Positions 44,192 through 52,270 of a stretch of DNA of 64,000 nucleotides are shown here, piece by piece (the stretch's first letter is position 1; each line of letters starts with the position of its first letter). Position numbers and translations under genes: made by a program. The stretch lies in assembly GCF_024448715.1 (NCBI RefSeq), contig NZ_JAMOHZ010000008.1:1-64000 (forward strand), in the 5' to 3' direction. Source of the DNA: Stutzerimonas stutzeri (GTDB taxonomy: Bacteria; Pseudomonadota; Gammaproteobacteria; Pseudomonadales; Pseudomonadaceae). Below the pieces are notes generated by a model. It was not told the DNA's origin, made no database searches, and saw nothing but the letters and a program-made list of their open reading frames with translations.

Positions 44192-45421
44192 ATGCTCAAC
44201 GATATGACTCCTTTGGCGAATGATCTGCCAGACGCCAAACCCGGCAAACCAGCGCTGCGCCAGATACTGAACAGCAAAACCATCAGCGTCGGCCTGGTCG
44301 CGGCCGTGTTTGGCTGCACCGGCCCCGCACTGGTGGTGATCAAGGCCGCCGAGGCCGGGCAACTGAGCGCTGGTCAGACCGTTGCCTGGTTGTTCTCCAT
44401 CTACGTGCTGGGCGGGCTGCTAAGCCTGTTCCTTGCACTGCGGTATCGCCAGCCAATCTGCGGCGCCTACACCATTCCCGGCGCTGCGATCCTCGCTACA
44501 TCGCTTGTGGGCATGAACTTCAGCGACGCCGTGGGCGCCTTTATCATGAGCGGCTTGCTGGTCTTGCTGCTCGGCGTTTCCGGCCTGATCGGACGGCTGA
44601 TGCGGTGGCTGCCGATGCCTATCGTGATGGCGATGATCGTGGGGGCCATGATTCGCTTCGCCACCGGAGCCGTCGATTCGATTGCCGCCATGCCATTGAT
44701 CGCAGGCTCCGCGGCGCTGAGCTTCTTTCTGGTCACGCGGTTCGTCAAATCGGTGCCGCCGGTAATGGTGGCGGGCATCGTTGGATTTGGCCTTGCGCTG
44801 GCGATGGGTCAAATACAGCCCGCCGATGTGGACGTTGTTTTCGTGATGCCCGCCTTTACCGCACCGACTTTTTCGCTGGATGCCTTTCTGGCCATTACCA
44901 TTCCGTTGACTGCATTGGTCATCGGCGCCGAAAACGCCCAGGCGGCGGGCGTACTGATGGCCGAAGGTTACAACCCGCCCATCAATGCCATGACGGTGGT
45001 CAGCGGCGTCGGCGGTATGCTCGCCGGATTGCTGGGCGGCCACAACGCGAATATCGCCGGACCAATGACCGCGATCTGCTCATCCGAGCAAGCGGGCGAA
45101 GACCCGCAGCACCGCTACGGCGCGGCGTTGGTCAACGGCGTGCTGTTCGGTCTATTCGGATTGTTCGCAGGCCTCGCCGTGCCGTTCATCCTGGCGTTGC
45201 CAAAAGCGCTGATCATGATCGTCGCCGGGTTGGCGATGATCGGCGTGCTGCTCAGCGCTCTGCAGCAGGCATTCCAGAAGGGCGGCGCCTGTCAGATAGG
45301 CGCCTTCGTTGCCCTTGCGGTGGCGATGAGCAATTTTTCGCTGATGGGAATCAGCGCGCCCTTCTGGGCGCTGGTTTGCGGCGTGCTGGTGTCCTGGCTA
45401 TTGGGCGAAATCGAACGCTGA
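44192..45421 (+). CDS. BenE-family aromatic acid/H+ symporter
   Basis: This is a 409-aa polytopic inner-membrane transporter (about 12 hydrophobic segments) of the benzoate/H+ symporter family. Recognisable segments are YRQPICGAYTIPGAAIL, MPIVMAMIVGAMIRF and GGHNANIAGPMTAICSS. Placed directly after hmfE, it is the probable uptake system for 2-furoate, which resembles benzoate in size and charge. A terminator follows its stop. Confidence 0.87.
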   Translation: MLNDMTPLANDLPDAKPGKPALRQILNSKTISVGLVAAVFGCTGPALVVIKAAEAGQLSAGQTVAWLFSIYVLGGLLSLFLALRYRQPICGAYTIPGAAILATSLVGMNFSDAVGAFIMSGLLVLLLGVSGLIGRLMRWLPMPIVMAMIVGAMIRFATGAVDSIAAMPLIAGSAALSFFLVTRFVKSVPPVMVAGIVGFGLALAMGQIQPADVDVVFVMPAFTAPTFSLDAFLAITIPLTALVIGAENAQAAGVLMAEGYNPPINAMTVVSGVGGMLAGLLGGHNANIAGPMTAICSSEQAGEDPQHRYGAALVNGVLFGLFGLFAGLAVPFILALPKALIMIVAGLAMIGVLLSALQQAFQKGGACQIGAFVALAVAMSNFSLMGISAPFWALVCGVLVSWLLGEIER

Positions 45422-45455
45422 TCGGTGCTCTGAATAACCCGCACGGCGCGCAAAC

Positions 45456-45480
45456 AGCCAGGCCAGAGCCCTGGCTTTTC
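45456..45480 (+). terminator. Rho-independent terminator after benE
   Basis: AGCCAGG, a seven-base loop, CCTGGCT, then TTT form a stem-loop with a short T run 35 bases after the symporter stop. It closes the hmfABCDE-benE transcription unit and separates it from the TRAP/UbiD module. Confidence 0.65.
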
Positions 45481-45605
45481 CAAAGCGCGCGCTGATGGCT
45501 CGTATCAGTATTCATTAATTTCATCCATTTACTGCTGAACCTAAGATGGAGCCAGCCACAGAGCCAGCTACTGCACAGCATTCATAACAATAAGTAGAGG
45601 CGGAT

Positions 45606-45833
45606 ATGAACGACCCCGTGCTTTTTCAGCATTTCCCGACAGGCCCAGTGCGTTCACGCCGACGGCCTCTGTTCGATATAGCCGACCCCGTCTCCACGGC
45701 AAAGGCGTCCCACAAAAATAACAGGCGTCTCGCCAAGCCCATCGAGCCTGCCATCAGGCTAGAGGCTGCATATCGGCATCCCGCCAGCCAACGTTCGGTA
45801 TTGGCCGACCACGGAGATGGCAGAACATCATGA
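45606..45833 (+). CDS. Possible small protein preceding the TRAP permease
   Basis: This is a 75-codon frame preceded by AGAGGCGG. It overlaps the permease start by four bases (ATGA), which favours a real, coupled gene. The product is basic and proline-rich with no membrane segment, so it is not a DctQ-type TRAP subunit. I recognise no family. It may instead be a leader whose translation exposes the permease start. Evidence is weak. Confidence 0.35.
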   Translation: MNDPVLFQHFPTGPVRSRRRPLFDIADPVSTAKASHKNNRRLAKPIEPAIRLEAAYRHPASQRSVLADHGDGRTS

Positions 45834-47788
45834 AAAGTCTTTTGAATCCTGCATCAATCATCGCGCTCTGCTGGGCGGCCTTCCAGATTCACATGGTGTA
45901 CGGCGAACCTCTGGAACTGATAGTCGCCGTGCCTATTCACGTCATGTTTGGCGTGGTGCTTACCTTTATCACCCATCCGCTGCGCCAAGACAGCCGGGGT
46001 ACGCTGTCGCTTGCCCGTGCTTCGGATTACCTGCTGGCGGCAATCGCAGCGGCCATCGCTGCGTACTACCTGATTGACGCGGAACGGCTAGTCACGCGGA
46101 TCGCCATGGTCGATCTGTTGGAAAAATGGGACTTCATCGTCGGCATTGCAACCATTGCCCTTGTGATCGAGGCCGTACGCCGGTCGCTGGGAATGGGCTT
46201 GACGGTAGTTATCCTGGTATTCCTCGGCTACCAGTTCATCGGCCCCGCGTTACGCGATCTGCCGTTGTTGAGCATCATCGGTCACGGTGGCGAACCGACC
46301 ATGTTGTTCCTCGAGACGTTCCTCGATCTGCAAACCATGCAGAACGAAGGCGTGTTCGGTATCCCGAGCATCGTTTCCTACAGCCAGGTGTTCTACTTCC
46401 TGCTGTTCGGCGCGTTCCTGCAGCTGTTTGGTGGCGGCCAGCTGTTCATGGACATGTCCGTGCTGTTGGTGGGGCGCTTCCGCGGCGGCATGGCCAAGGT
46501 ATCCATTGTCTCTTCGACCCTGTTCGGCGCGGTGAGTGGCAGCGCCACCGCCAACGCGGCGGTGATGGGCATGTTCACCATTCCGGCGATGAAGAAGTCG
46601 GGGATGAGTTCGGAAGAGTCCGCTGCGGTCGAAGCCGCCTCGTCAACCGGCGGGCAATTGATGCCACCGGTCATGGGCGCGGCGGCCTTTCTGATCGCGC
46701 AGTTCATGGGCATCCCTTATGCTCAGGTCGCCATCGCCGCGCTGATCCCGGCGCTGCTGTTCTATATCGCGCTGTACTTTGTCGTGGATCTACTGGCCCG
46801 TCGCAAGGGCCTGACAGCGCTCAAGTTGAGCGAGATGGACACCAACTGGGCCAGCGTCTTCAAGCGTCTTTACCTGTTCATTCCCGTGATCATGCTGGTC
46901 TATCAGATCATGGCCGGCCGCGCCTTGAGCTCCGCCACGCTGGAAGCCATCTGGGTCACGATAGTCTTCGGCCTGATCACCCGTGTTTGGGGAGGTTTCA
47001 GCACTGAGGGCATCAGCGGCGCAGTCAAGGCCACCGCCAACGTGTTCATCGATTCGCTGAAGGCGCTGGATTCCGGTTCGCGCGGCGCCATTGCCGTGGC
47101 AATTCCTTGCGCTGGGGCAGGCATCGTCGTCGGCATCGCGTCGATGACCAACCTGGGTCTGACGTTCGGCTCGTTCGTCACTGCGCTATCGGGCGGCATG
47201 CTGATCCCTGCCCTGCTGCTGGTGATGCTCATGGTCATCGTCATGGGCATGGGTATGCCGACCACCGCCGCCTACATCATGGGCGCAATCCTGGCCATCC
47301 CGGCACTGGACAAGCTTGGGATCCCGGCGTTGTCGTCGCACTTCTTCGTGCTGTACTTCGCCGCTCTGTCGATGGTCACGCCACCCGTGGCGCTCGCCGC
47401 CTTCGTCGCAGGAGGAATCGCCAAGGCGAATATCTGGAAGACAGGCTGGATCGCGTTCCGCTACAGCCTGGCCGGCTTCCTCGTGGCATACGCTTTCGTC
47501 TTCAGCCCAGCGCTGCTTTTGCAGGGCGAGTGGACCGAAATACTTCCCGCAGTCGTCACCGCGGTCATCGGTTGCTATGCCCTGGCTGGCTGCGTGGCGG
47601 GCTATCTGAGGGCTAGAAACACACTGCTCGAGTCGTTCCTGCTGTTTGTCGCTGCCGCGATGCTGATTGCACCGGTAATCAAGGCGTCGCTCGCAGGCCT
47701 GGTTCTGCTGACCCTGGTATGGGTCTGGCAAGTCCGCAAAACAAAGGCCGCCTCCAGCAACGCCTTGATGGAGAGTTCAAGAGCCTGA
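45830..47788 (+). CDS. TRAP transporter fused permease (DctQM-type, TAXI system)
   Basis: This is a 652-aa inner-membrane permease in which the small and large TRAP subunits are fused. An N-terminal four-helix region (1-170) leads into the DctM-like part with SVSGSATANAAVMGMFTIPAMKK (shortened in sense: VSGSATANAAV), SSTGGQLMPPVMGAAAFL and MGMGMPTTAAYIM. Such fusions go with TAXI-type binding proteins, and one is encoded next. It should import a carboxylate driven by an ion gradient. By neighbourhood the cargo may be a furan or other aromatic carboxylate. Confidence 0.92.
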   Translation: MKSLLNPASIIALCWAAFQIHMVYGEPLELIVAVPIHVMFGVVLTFITHPLRQDSRGTLSLARASDYLLAAIAAAIAAYYLIDAERLVTRIAMVDLLEKWDFIVGIATIALVIEAVRRSLGMGLTVVILVFLGYQFIGPALRDLPLLSIIGHGGEPTMLFLETFLDLQTMQNEGVFGIPSIVSYSQVFYFLLFGAFLQLFGGGQLFMDMSVLLVGRFRGGMAKVSIVSSTLFGAVSGSATANAAVMGMFTIPAMKKSGMSSEESAAVEAASSTGGQLMPPVMGAAAFLIAQFMGIPYAQVAIAALIPALLFYIALYFVVDLLARRKGLTALKLSEMDTNWASVFKRLYLFIPVIMLVYQIMAGRALSSATLEAIWVTIVFGLITRVWGGFSTEGISGAVKATANVFIDSLKALDSGSRGAIAVAIPCAGAGIVVGIASMTNLGLTFGSFVTALSGGMLIPALLLVMLMVIVMGMGMPTTAAYIMGAILAIPALDKLGIPALSSHFFVLYFAALSMVTPPVALAAFVAGGIAKANIWKTGWIAFRYSLAGFLVAYAFVFSPALLLQGEWTEILPAVVTAVIGCYALAGCVAGYLRARNTLLESFLLFVAAAMLIAPVIKASLAGLVLLTLVWVWQVRKTKAASSNALMESSRA

Positions 47789-47848
47789 TTTAACGCCAGC
47801 TCAGCTCAACTGTCTGGCAAACGTTTCACCCATAAAGAGAACAAGAAA

Positions 47849-48844
47849 ATGATTAAAGCATTCAAGAAAAACGCACTGCCTTTCATTCTCGGCGGCTTCC
47901 TCGCCTTCTCCGGTACGGCCTTTGCCGCCGACCCGGTAAACGTCAAGTTTGCTGCCGGGCCGACCGGCACCACCTGGTACGCCTACGCGGGCTCCCTGCG
48001 CACCGAGATGCTCGAAGGACTACCGCAGGGTTCGACTGTCGACATCCTTGGCACCCCCATGGCTATCGCCAATACCAAGCTGCTGGCTGCCAAACGCACA
48101 GACATTGGTTTGATTTTCCCGCCAGTCGCCTCTTGGGCGGTGCAGGGCTTCGGGCCGTTCGACAAGAAGACAGACAACGTGCTCGGCCTGGTCGGTGGCC
48201 TCGACCAGTATTACCAGCGCATCACCGTGCAGAAAGACAGCCCCATCACCTCTATCGCTGAGATAAAGGAGAAAAAACTTGCAGTGCGTATCGGTACCGG
48301 CCCGCAGGGCAGTCTGAACGAGTACATCAGTAAATTGATTCTCGAAGCCAACGGACTGACCTATGAGGATATCGAGGCCTTTGGCGGCAGCGTCAGCAAG
48401 TCCAGCCTGAGCATTCTGCAGGACCAGTTCGGCGACAAGCAGATCGACATGATCATCGGCATCACCACGGACGGACACCCGAACACCGCGCAGCTCTCGA
48501 TCGCTCCCGGCCAGCGCTTTCTCAGCCTGAGCGACGATGCCGTGAAATTCCTCGAAAAATACGGCTTCGCGCGCGCCACCATGCCCGCCAACATGTTTGA
48601 AGACCAGAGCGAGCCGGTAGAGGGTGTGGGCTTCAGTACCTCGCTGTATGCCAATGCTTCGGTGTCCGAGGAAGATGCCTACCAGATCACCAAGGCGGTC
48701 ATGGAGCGTCGTGAAAACCTCCAGCGCTCGTTCGGTTCGATGAAAGGCTGGACCGCTGAAGGCTCGGCCGCCGAAATCAACCTGGGCACCCCGCTGCACC
48801 CAGGTGCGAAGAAATACTACAAGGAAGCCGGGCTGCTCAAGTAA
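47849..48844 (+). CDS. TAXI-family TRAP solute-binding protein
   Basis: This is a periplasmic receptor for the TRAP permease. The 331-aa protein has a Sec signal peptide ending in TAFA (about residue 27), then the TAXI opening VKFAAGPTGTTWYAYAGSL. IRIGTGP-like (VRIGTGPQGSLNEY) and HPGAKKYYKEAGLLK segments occur later, the last being typical of the family C-terminus. It lies 60 bases after the permease stop. Ligand unknown; an aromatic or furanic acid is inferred from context. Confidence 0.92.
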   Translation: MIKAFKKNALPFILGGFLAFSGTAFAADPVNVKFAAGPTGTTWYAYAGSLRTEMLEGLPQGSTVDILGTPMAIANTKLLAAKRTDIGLIFPPVASWAVQGFGPFDKKTDNVLGLVGGLDQYYQRITVQKDSPITSIAEIKEKKLAVRIGTGPQGSLNEYISKLILEANGLTYEDIEAFGGSVSKSSLSILQDQFGDKQIDMIIGITTDGHPNTAQLSIAPGQRFLSLSDDAVKFLEKYGFARATMPANMFEDQSEPVEGVGFSTSLYANASVSEEDAYQITKAVMERRENLQRSFGSMKGWTAEGSAAEINLGTPLHPGAKKYYKEAGLLK

Positions 48845-48875
48845 GCCGCGCCCACCGTCTTGCAGGAGCGAATGA

Positions 48876-50513
48876 ATGACCGGCAATCCCGAAACACTAA
48901 CCGGCGGGCAAGCGATAGTTGAGTTGCTGCGGCGCAATGGCGTCGACCGCGTGTTCACTGTTCCCGGCGAAAGTTTCCTGCCGGTTCTCGACGCCCTGCA
49001 TGACGCACCGGACATCGAGCTGGTGGTATGCCGCCAGGAAGGCGGTGCCTCAATGATGGCCGAGGCACACGCCAAGATCACCGGACGCCCCGGCGTCTGC
49101 TTCGTCACTCGTGGCCCCGGCAGCGCCAACGCGCTGGCCGGGCTGCATGTGGCGTCACAGGATTCGACCCCGCTGCTGGTGTTCGTCGGTCAGGTGCCGC
49201 ACGGCTTCCAGGAGCGAGAAGCCTGGCAGGAAGTCAACGTGAAGGCGCTGTTCGGATCAGTCGCCAAGTGGGCCTCGGACATCCAAGAGGCTGAACGTCT
49301 TCCCGAATATGTCAGCCGCGCCTTTGCCACCGCTCAGTCGGGACGCAAGGGGCCCGTGGTGATGGGATTGCCGGAAGACCTTCTCTATCAACGACTGAAC
49401 AGGGTCGAGCTTGAACGCTCGCCCGGCGTGCAGAGCTACCCCGCCCCACGCGACGTACTGTCGCTTCTCGCATTGCTGGCCGAAGCCAGGAGGCCGCTCG
49501 CCATATTTGGCGGGTCAGGCTGGACGCCGGAAAGCCGCCAGCAGCTGCAACACTTCGCCGAAACACACGGCCTGCCTGTGGTGACAGCCTTCCGGCGGCA
49601 GGATCGCTTCGACAACGGCAGCCCGAACTATGCAGGCGACGCCGGCCTGGGCATGAACCCCCAACTGGCGGAGCTGATAAAGGATGCCGATTTGCTGATT
49701 GCGGTCGGTACCCGGCTGGGTGACATCGCCACCCGGCACTATGAGCTGGTCGAGGTCCCGCGGCCTCGGCAGCAACTTATTCATGTCCACCCCGAGGCCG
49801 AGGAGCTGGGCCGCGTCTACCAACCGGATCTTGCGATCTGTGCGGGGATACAGGGTTTCGCCGACGCGGTCGGCGCCCTGACCCGACCACTGTTGACGGC
49901 GGAGCGCGAATCCTGGCTTGGCCGGGCTCGCCGGGTCTACCTCGACTGGAGCAAGCCGACAGAATTACCGGGGCCGTTGCAGTTTGGGGAAATTGTCGCC
50001 TGGCTTGGCAAACGGCTACCGTCCAACGCTGCGATCAGTAACGGTGCCGGCAATTACACGTTGTGGGTGCACCGTTTTTACCCGTTTCGCGCGCTGGGCA
50101 GCCAGCTTGCGCCCACCTCTGGATCGATGGGCTACGGCCTGCCGGCGGCGATCGCAGCCAAGCTGGCCAATCCCGAACGCCCGGCGGTGTGCTTTGCCGG
50201 CGATGGCTGCTTCCTGATGACTTGCCAAGAGCTGGCGACGGCCGTGCAGTACAAAGCGAACGTCATCATCATCGTGGTCAACAATGGCTCCTACGGCTCC
50301 ATTCGCATGCACCAGGACAAACAGTATCCCGGACGCCGCTACGGCACTGACCTGATAAACCCGGACATGCTCCGGCTAGCGGAAGCGTTTGGCGCCGGTG
50401 CTGCCCGCGTGGAACGAACAGATCAATTCGCGGAGGTGTTCGAGCAGGCACTCAATGCCGATCGACCGTTTCTGATCGAGCTGATCATCGACCCGGCCAT
50501 TCTCAGACCCTGA
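48876..50513 (+). CDS. ThDP-dependent enzyme (benzoylformate decarboxylase / acetolactate synthase family)
   Basis: This is a 545-aa thiamine-diphosphate enzyme with the three usual domains. The cofactor-activating Glu lies in VCRQEGGASMMAEA near residue 54. The central domain carries FGGSGWTP, and the C-terminal ThDP motif is GDGCFLMT...IIIVVNN. Family members cleave or join C-C bonds next to a carbonyl (2-oxo-acid decarboxylases, carboligases, lyases). It lies between the TRAP genes and ubiD, with an aldehyde dehydrogenase nearby, a pairing like mdlC/mdlD for benzoylformate. A 2-oxo-acid decarboxylase or acyloin lyase producing an aldehyde is therefore inferred. It is not part of the described Hmf pathway. 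Confidence 0.85.
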   Translation: MTGNPETLTGGQAIVELLRRNGVDRVFTVPGESFLPVLDALHDAPDIELVVCRQEGGASMMAEAHAKITGRPGVCFVTRGPGSANALAGLHVASQDSTPLLVFVGQVPHGFQEREAWQEVNVKALFGSVAKWASDIQEAERLPEYVSRAFATAQSGRKGPVVMGLPEDLLYQRLNRVELERSPGVQSYPAPRDVLSLLALLAEARRPLAIFGGSGWTPESRQQLQHFAETHGLPVVTAFRRQDRFDNGSPNYAGDAGLGMNPQLAELIKDADLLIAVGTRLGDIATRHYELVEVPRPRQQLIHVHPEAEELGRVYQPDLAICAGIQGFADAVGALTRPLLTAERESWLGRARRVYLDWSKPTELPGPLQFGEIVAWLGKRLPSNAAISNGAGNYTLWVHRFYPFRALGSQLAPTSGSMGYGLPAAIAAKLANPERPAVCFAGDGCFLMTCQELATAVQYKANVIIIVVNNGSYGSIRMHQDKQYPGRRYGTDLINPDMLRLAEAFGAGAARVERTDQFAEVFEQALNADRPFLIELIIDPAILRP

Positions 50514-50523
50514 TGGTCGCATC

Positions 50524-50551
50524 GGAGCATGACGCACCGTCGCCATGCTCC
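50524..50551 (+). terminator. Hairpin after the ThDP gene
   Basis: GGAGCATG and CATGCTCC form a perfect 8-bp stem with a 12-base loop, 10 bases past the stop, followed by TTCAATCTGTTCT. The T run is poor, so termination may be partial. If it works, ubiD needs its own promoter in the remaining 150 bases. Confidence 0.45.
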
Positions 50552-50703
50552 TTCAATCTGTTCTGGAAGCGCAGGAGCAGGCTCACAGTGCTGTTCCAAA
50601 GAGCATCGCTCGCAGTGATGACCAGCATCAAAATTGCTTAATAGGCAGTCAATGCCGGCGCTTCTAGCATGGTCTGCGAACAATAACTACAGAGAGACCC
50701 GCC

Positions 50704-52143
50704 ATGCCGTCCATATCCAATTCCACGGCCAACACCGACGCCATCGTCCACCGCCCCATCGGGGCCAGCTTGCGGGGCTGGCTGAATCACCTTCAACAAA
50801 GCGGTCGTTTCAATATCGTCCGAGCGGGCACCGAGCTGCGTTTTGGCGTCGCTGCGATAGCGAACCGTCTCGACGGTCAGAGCGCCTCGCTGTTCCTCCG
50901 CCCAAGTGGCCACTCCATTCCGGTTATCTCCGGCCTGCTGTCGGATCGTCAGTGGATGGCCGAGGCGATGGGAGTCGAATCATCTCAGGTACTGGCCCGT
51001 TTCGAGGAAGCCAGCCTGAATCCACTGCCATGGCAGGAAACCGAAGACGCGGTGTGCCAGCAGGTCGTGCATCGCGATGTGGATCTGCTGGCGCAGCTGC
51101 CGATCCCCACGCACAACGAGCACGACAGCGGCGCCTATATCACCGCCGGTTTGCTGATCACTCGCAATCCGCGTACCGGCGTGCAGAACGTGTCGATCCA
51201 TCGCTTGCAGGTCAGTAGTCACAACCGCCTCGGCGCCCTGCTGCTGCCACGCCATACCTTGGCGTACTTCCAGGAAACCGAAAGCGTTGGCGAGGATCTG
51301 GAAGTCGCGGTAGTAGTCGGCTGCGACCCCCTGACCCTGATGGCATCTCAGGCGATCGTGCCGATCGACCACGATGAACTGGAAATTGCCGGCGCACTGC
51401 ACGGCCAACCGCTCAAGGTCGCCAAATGCGTCACTAACCGCATCCGCGTGCCGGCCGATGCCGAGATTGTCATCGAAGGAAGACTGCTGGCGAATGCTCG
51501 CGAAGAAGAAGGTCCTTTCGGTGAATTCCCGCAGTATTACGGCGAGCGTGCCGAGCGACACGTAATCGAGGTGGATGCTGTCACCCACCGGGACTCACCG
51601 ATGTTTCATACCATCGTCGGTGGTGGACTGGAGCATCTTCTGCTGGGCGGAATTCCGCGCGAGGCAACGATGCTGGCGCATCTGCGTCGCAGCTTCCCTT
51701 CGGTGCGCGACGTGCATCTGGCTCGGGGAGGCGTATGCCGGTATCACCTGTATGTGCAGATCGACAAGCGTTCCGAGGGCGAGGCGAAGAACGTGATCCT
51801 CGGTGCGCTCGGCGGGCATTACGACATCAAGCATGTCGTCGTCGTGGATACCGATGTCGACATCCATAACCCCACCGAAGTCGAGTGGGCGGTGGCCACG
51901 CGCTTTCAAGCCGATCGCGATCTGGTACTTATCCACGAATCCCAGGGTTCCAAGCTCGACCCCTCCACGCGTGACGGCATTGGTTCGAAGATGGGCTTCG
52001 ATGCCACAGTTCCCCTTGAGGCGCCACCGATGCGTTTCAAACGCATCCAGGTCCCCGGCGAAGCGGAGGTGGAGCTTGCCGAAGCCTGCCAGTTGGCCGA
52101 CGAAGACTGGGAGCAGCTATTGACCCACTCGCAGCACGACTGA
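50704..52143 (+). CDS. hmfF: UbiD-family prenyl-FMN decarboxylase (HmfF-like)
   Basis: This is a prFMN-dependent decarboxylase of 479 aa. The UbiD signatures include the cofactor/active-site stretch NAREEEGPFGEFPQYYGE near residues 262-279 (with the conserved acid residues of the E-R-E set), an upstream VQNVSIHRLQV segment and a SKLDPS.RDG region near the C-terminus. In Hmf clusters the UbiD protein converts furan-2,5-dicarboxylate to 2-furoate, feeding hmfD, and the linked UbiX supplies the cofactor. Both are here. Other aromatic acids remain possible, so the symbol is by context. Confidence 0.82.
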   Translation: MPSISNSTANTDAIVHRPIGASLRGWLNHLQQSGRFNIVRAGTELRFGVAAIANRLDGQSASLFLRPSGHSIPVISGLLSDRQWMAEAMGVESSQVLARFEEASLNPLPWQETEDAVCQQVVHRDVDLLAQLPIPTHNEHDSGAYITAGLLITRNPRTGVQNVSIHRLQVSSHNRLGALLLPRHTLAYFQETESVGEDLEVAVVVGCDPLTLMASQAIVPIDHDELEIAGALHGQPLKVAKCVTNRIRVPADAEIVIEGRLLANAREEEGPFGEFPQYYGERAERHVIEVDAVTHRDSPMFHTIVGGGLEHLLLGGIPREATMLAHLRRSFPSVRDVHLARGGVCRYHLYVQIDKRSEGEAKNVILGALGGHYDIKHVVVVDTDVDIHNPTEVEWAVATRFQADRDLVLIHESQGSKLDPSTRDGIGSKMGFDATVPLEAPPMRFKRIQVPGEAEVELAEACQLADEDWEQLLTHSQHD

Positions 52144-52270
52144 GCCGCTCAGCGGAGACAGCAACGTGCGGGACGCCTGCAATGGCGCGGCGTCCACCGG
52201 CGACCGTCTCGATCGGATGAAGCGGTCAGCCAATCAAATTCGAATAAGAAATTCCCAACAGGAGAATCCA

